Source: Fragum whitleyi (Eukaryota; Mollusca; Bivalvia; Cardiida; Cardiidae). Taken from it: a stretch of 64,000 bases of DNA. Under the pieces are notes generated by a model that worked only from the letters and a program-made list of their open reading frames with translations, made no database searches and was not told the DNA's origin. The stretch is from contig OX411543.1 of NCBI GenBank assembly GCA_948146395.1, positions 49,328,517 to 49,392,516 of the forward strand, written 5' to 3'. Position numbers and translations under genes: made by a program. This document shows, in pieces, positions 62,419 to 64,000 of the stretch; position 1 is the first letter of the stretch, and every line of letters starts with the position of its first letter.

Positions 62419-64000
62419 ATCTCTATTTATTATTAATTATTTAAACTCTTGTCTTGAACAGTTAGCAAAAAAATTGGCTAAAGCTGAAATCTATATTGAA
62501 ATGAATTAGGGTCAAAAAGGCCAAGTGACAAAAAGGCCCAGGATACAAAAAAGCCCAGTGTAAAAAAGGCCCAGTACAAAAAGGCCAACTTTGTAAAGTT
62601 GCCAGTAATACCCGAAAGGGGAGTCAGGCAGTATATATAGATAGATAAAGAGACCAAAAAGGCCAATTCTCAAAACAGAACAAAAAGCCTAATCCAAGGT
62701 GCAAAAATTATATTGATCCTTTTATTGTTTTAGGAAGTCCATTTGTGTATTGAAATCAATTCGTTTTGAGGCATTTAGAATTCATGCAAAATGTCTAGTT
62801 ATAGCAAGGTTTTATTGACCCGAATCTGACCCAAGCTATTTATGAATAGAATTCTGATTATTCCTACTCTGCTTAGCTCACGCTTTCATAGGAATGAATA
62901 GAAGACGATAGGAAATGTAATATGTATTTTGTTGATTGATAAAATATGTTGGTAATTTTTATTTAAGAATTTTTCCACACAGGTCAAATAAACCAAGGTA
63001 TAACATACCGTAACCAGGAAAAGCTCTAGTGGTAAATTCTTATCTTATTATCAAAAAGTTTCTATCACATTTAATTTCACAGTATAGTCATTTTATTTGT
63101 TTGGGCCTTTTTGGTTAGATTCAATATAGGTGGGTCTTTTTATACTTGGCCCTTTAGGTCAATTCTGAAAGTGGGCCATTATGGACAGGTGGACTGGGCC
63201 TTTTTGACCCGGGTCTTTCCTACACTAGGCCTTTTTGAGCCTACACCATTGAAATCTTGTCTAAAATTTAAGGGATTATCGATTACTCCCCTATAATCTT
63301 AAACATTCAGAAAAAAAGAGCTATTTTATTAAAATGAAAGTCGTTTAATAATGATGTCATCTGAAAAATCTTAGCTTAAATTTTTACTCTTGGTCGATTG
63401 TTTTTGAGTACGTTAATAACAAAGCCGTAACTGATTAAAGTAAAAATGGTACGATCTCATTGAAATAGAATAATGTTCTTCGTGTTATTTTCCAATAAAT
63501 TTGATAACTAAAACTTATTGAACATAATAGTAAGGTGATATTATTAATTTTATAAATTAAGGAGAAAAGTATGACTAGCTGTATGCTTTTAAACAAGAAA
63601 TTAATTCACAAAAATTCAAACTTAAAAATCAAGCACTCAGAAGGAAAGCAGACCGGGAACCATTTGACAGTTTGGGGAAACCAAGCATGGAGACACGATA
63701 AATATTTTTGCCATGCCACACTTGTTATGGTTTTTAACATCGTTTGTGAGTACAAAAATACACGACACGCCGGTTTTATGCCAGCCTTCCTTCATTCTAA
63801 ATAAAAGAGTTATAAATCATTCTGATAAAAATGGGCTAATGCACCTTCAAGTGACTCCTTAGCTGATTTACTTTTCAGTACGGTTGCGATAGCGTACTTC
63901 CCCTAACCACATCACTTTTTGGATGGGCTCGTATTCGAAATGTAAGAGAGAGGACAACTATCGATTAACCATAAATTGTGATCATTGAATGTCTGTCATC
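62419..64000. other. Upstream flank of DHX34, no gene seen
   Basis: A short AT-rich 5' leader region (in-frame stop at 62437-62439) is followed by the repeat pair at 62510-63250. No TATA box, CpG island or coding exon could be recognised. Promoter position unknown. Confidence 0.5.
62510..63250. repeat. Inverted pair of short GGCC-containing repeat blocks upstream of DHX34
   Basis: Block 1 (62510-62690) repeats AAAAAGGCCCAGT-like words. Block 2 (63103-63245) repeats the complement (TGGGCCTTTTTG). About 410 bases lie between. They may be the long termini of a transposon or a diverged tandem array. Confidence 0.65.

Noticed and set aside
63571..63804. 77-residue open frame at the right end
   Set aside because: No family resemblance, repeat-poor AT-rich DNA and no splice context; likely chance.

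Overview
This 64 kb window is AT-rich animal nuclear DNA. The long GT-AG introns, tRNA-headed SINEs, a LINE and dense short inverted-repeat elements point to an invertebrate. A bivalve mollusc is my best guess, because repeats with hairpin ends and runs of GACG/GACGG-type triplets and tetramers, like those here, are typical of bivalve genomes. That is an inference from repeat style, not proof.

The window holds one complete protein-coding gene, on the minus strand from 62418 to 24561. It is an orthologue of the DEAH-box RNA helicase DHX34, a factor of nonsense-mediated mRNA decay. I reconstructed 26 coding exons and 25 GT-AG introns. All reading phases are compatible, giving 1193 residues (human DHX34 is about 1140). 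Walker A (GDTGCGKST), [28 protein letters not shown] and two C-terminal zinc-finger-like Cys/His motifs are present. An AATAAA signal lies about 40 bases past the stop. Because the gene runs right to left, exon 1 is at the right end of the window.

Positions 1-24500 look like a gene desert filled with repeats. The main block (about 12.5-18.3 kb) is a decayed LINE. It was broken first by a 226-base TTAA-flanked MITE and separately by a 2.8 kb tandem-repeat element. Other items are SINEs (4.4, 6.1 and 1.5 kb), a 1.5 kb element with about 50-base terminal inverted repeats (9.9-11.5 kb), and several MITE families. Positions 62.4-64 kb are the upstream flank, with an inverted pair of short AAAAAGGCC-type repeat blocks.

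The most interesting signals are four. (1) There is a superfamily of non-coding elements (at 2.8, 15, 27.4, 28.1, 38.9, 59.2 and 60.8 kb, plus solo ends). They share a 5' ACAAGAG-plus-hairpin end, a core of about 150-175-base tandem repeats, often a GACGGAC-rich microsatellite, and usually a 3' hairpin ending in TA(A), while their sequences differ between families. (2) A minisatellite in intron 18 is built from copies of DHX34 exon 18 with its splice donor. (3) A decayed partial duplicate of exon 10 lies in intron 10. (4) Transposon ends sit within about 15 bases of splice sites at four DHX34 introns, including one that supplies most of the 3' splice-site region of exon 4.
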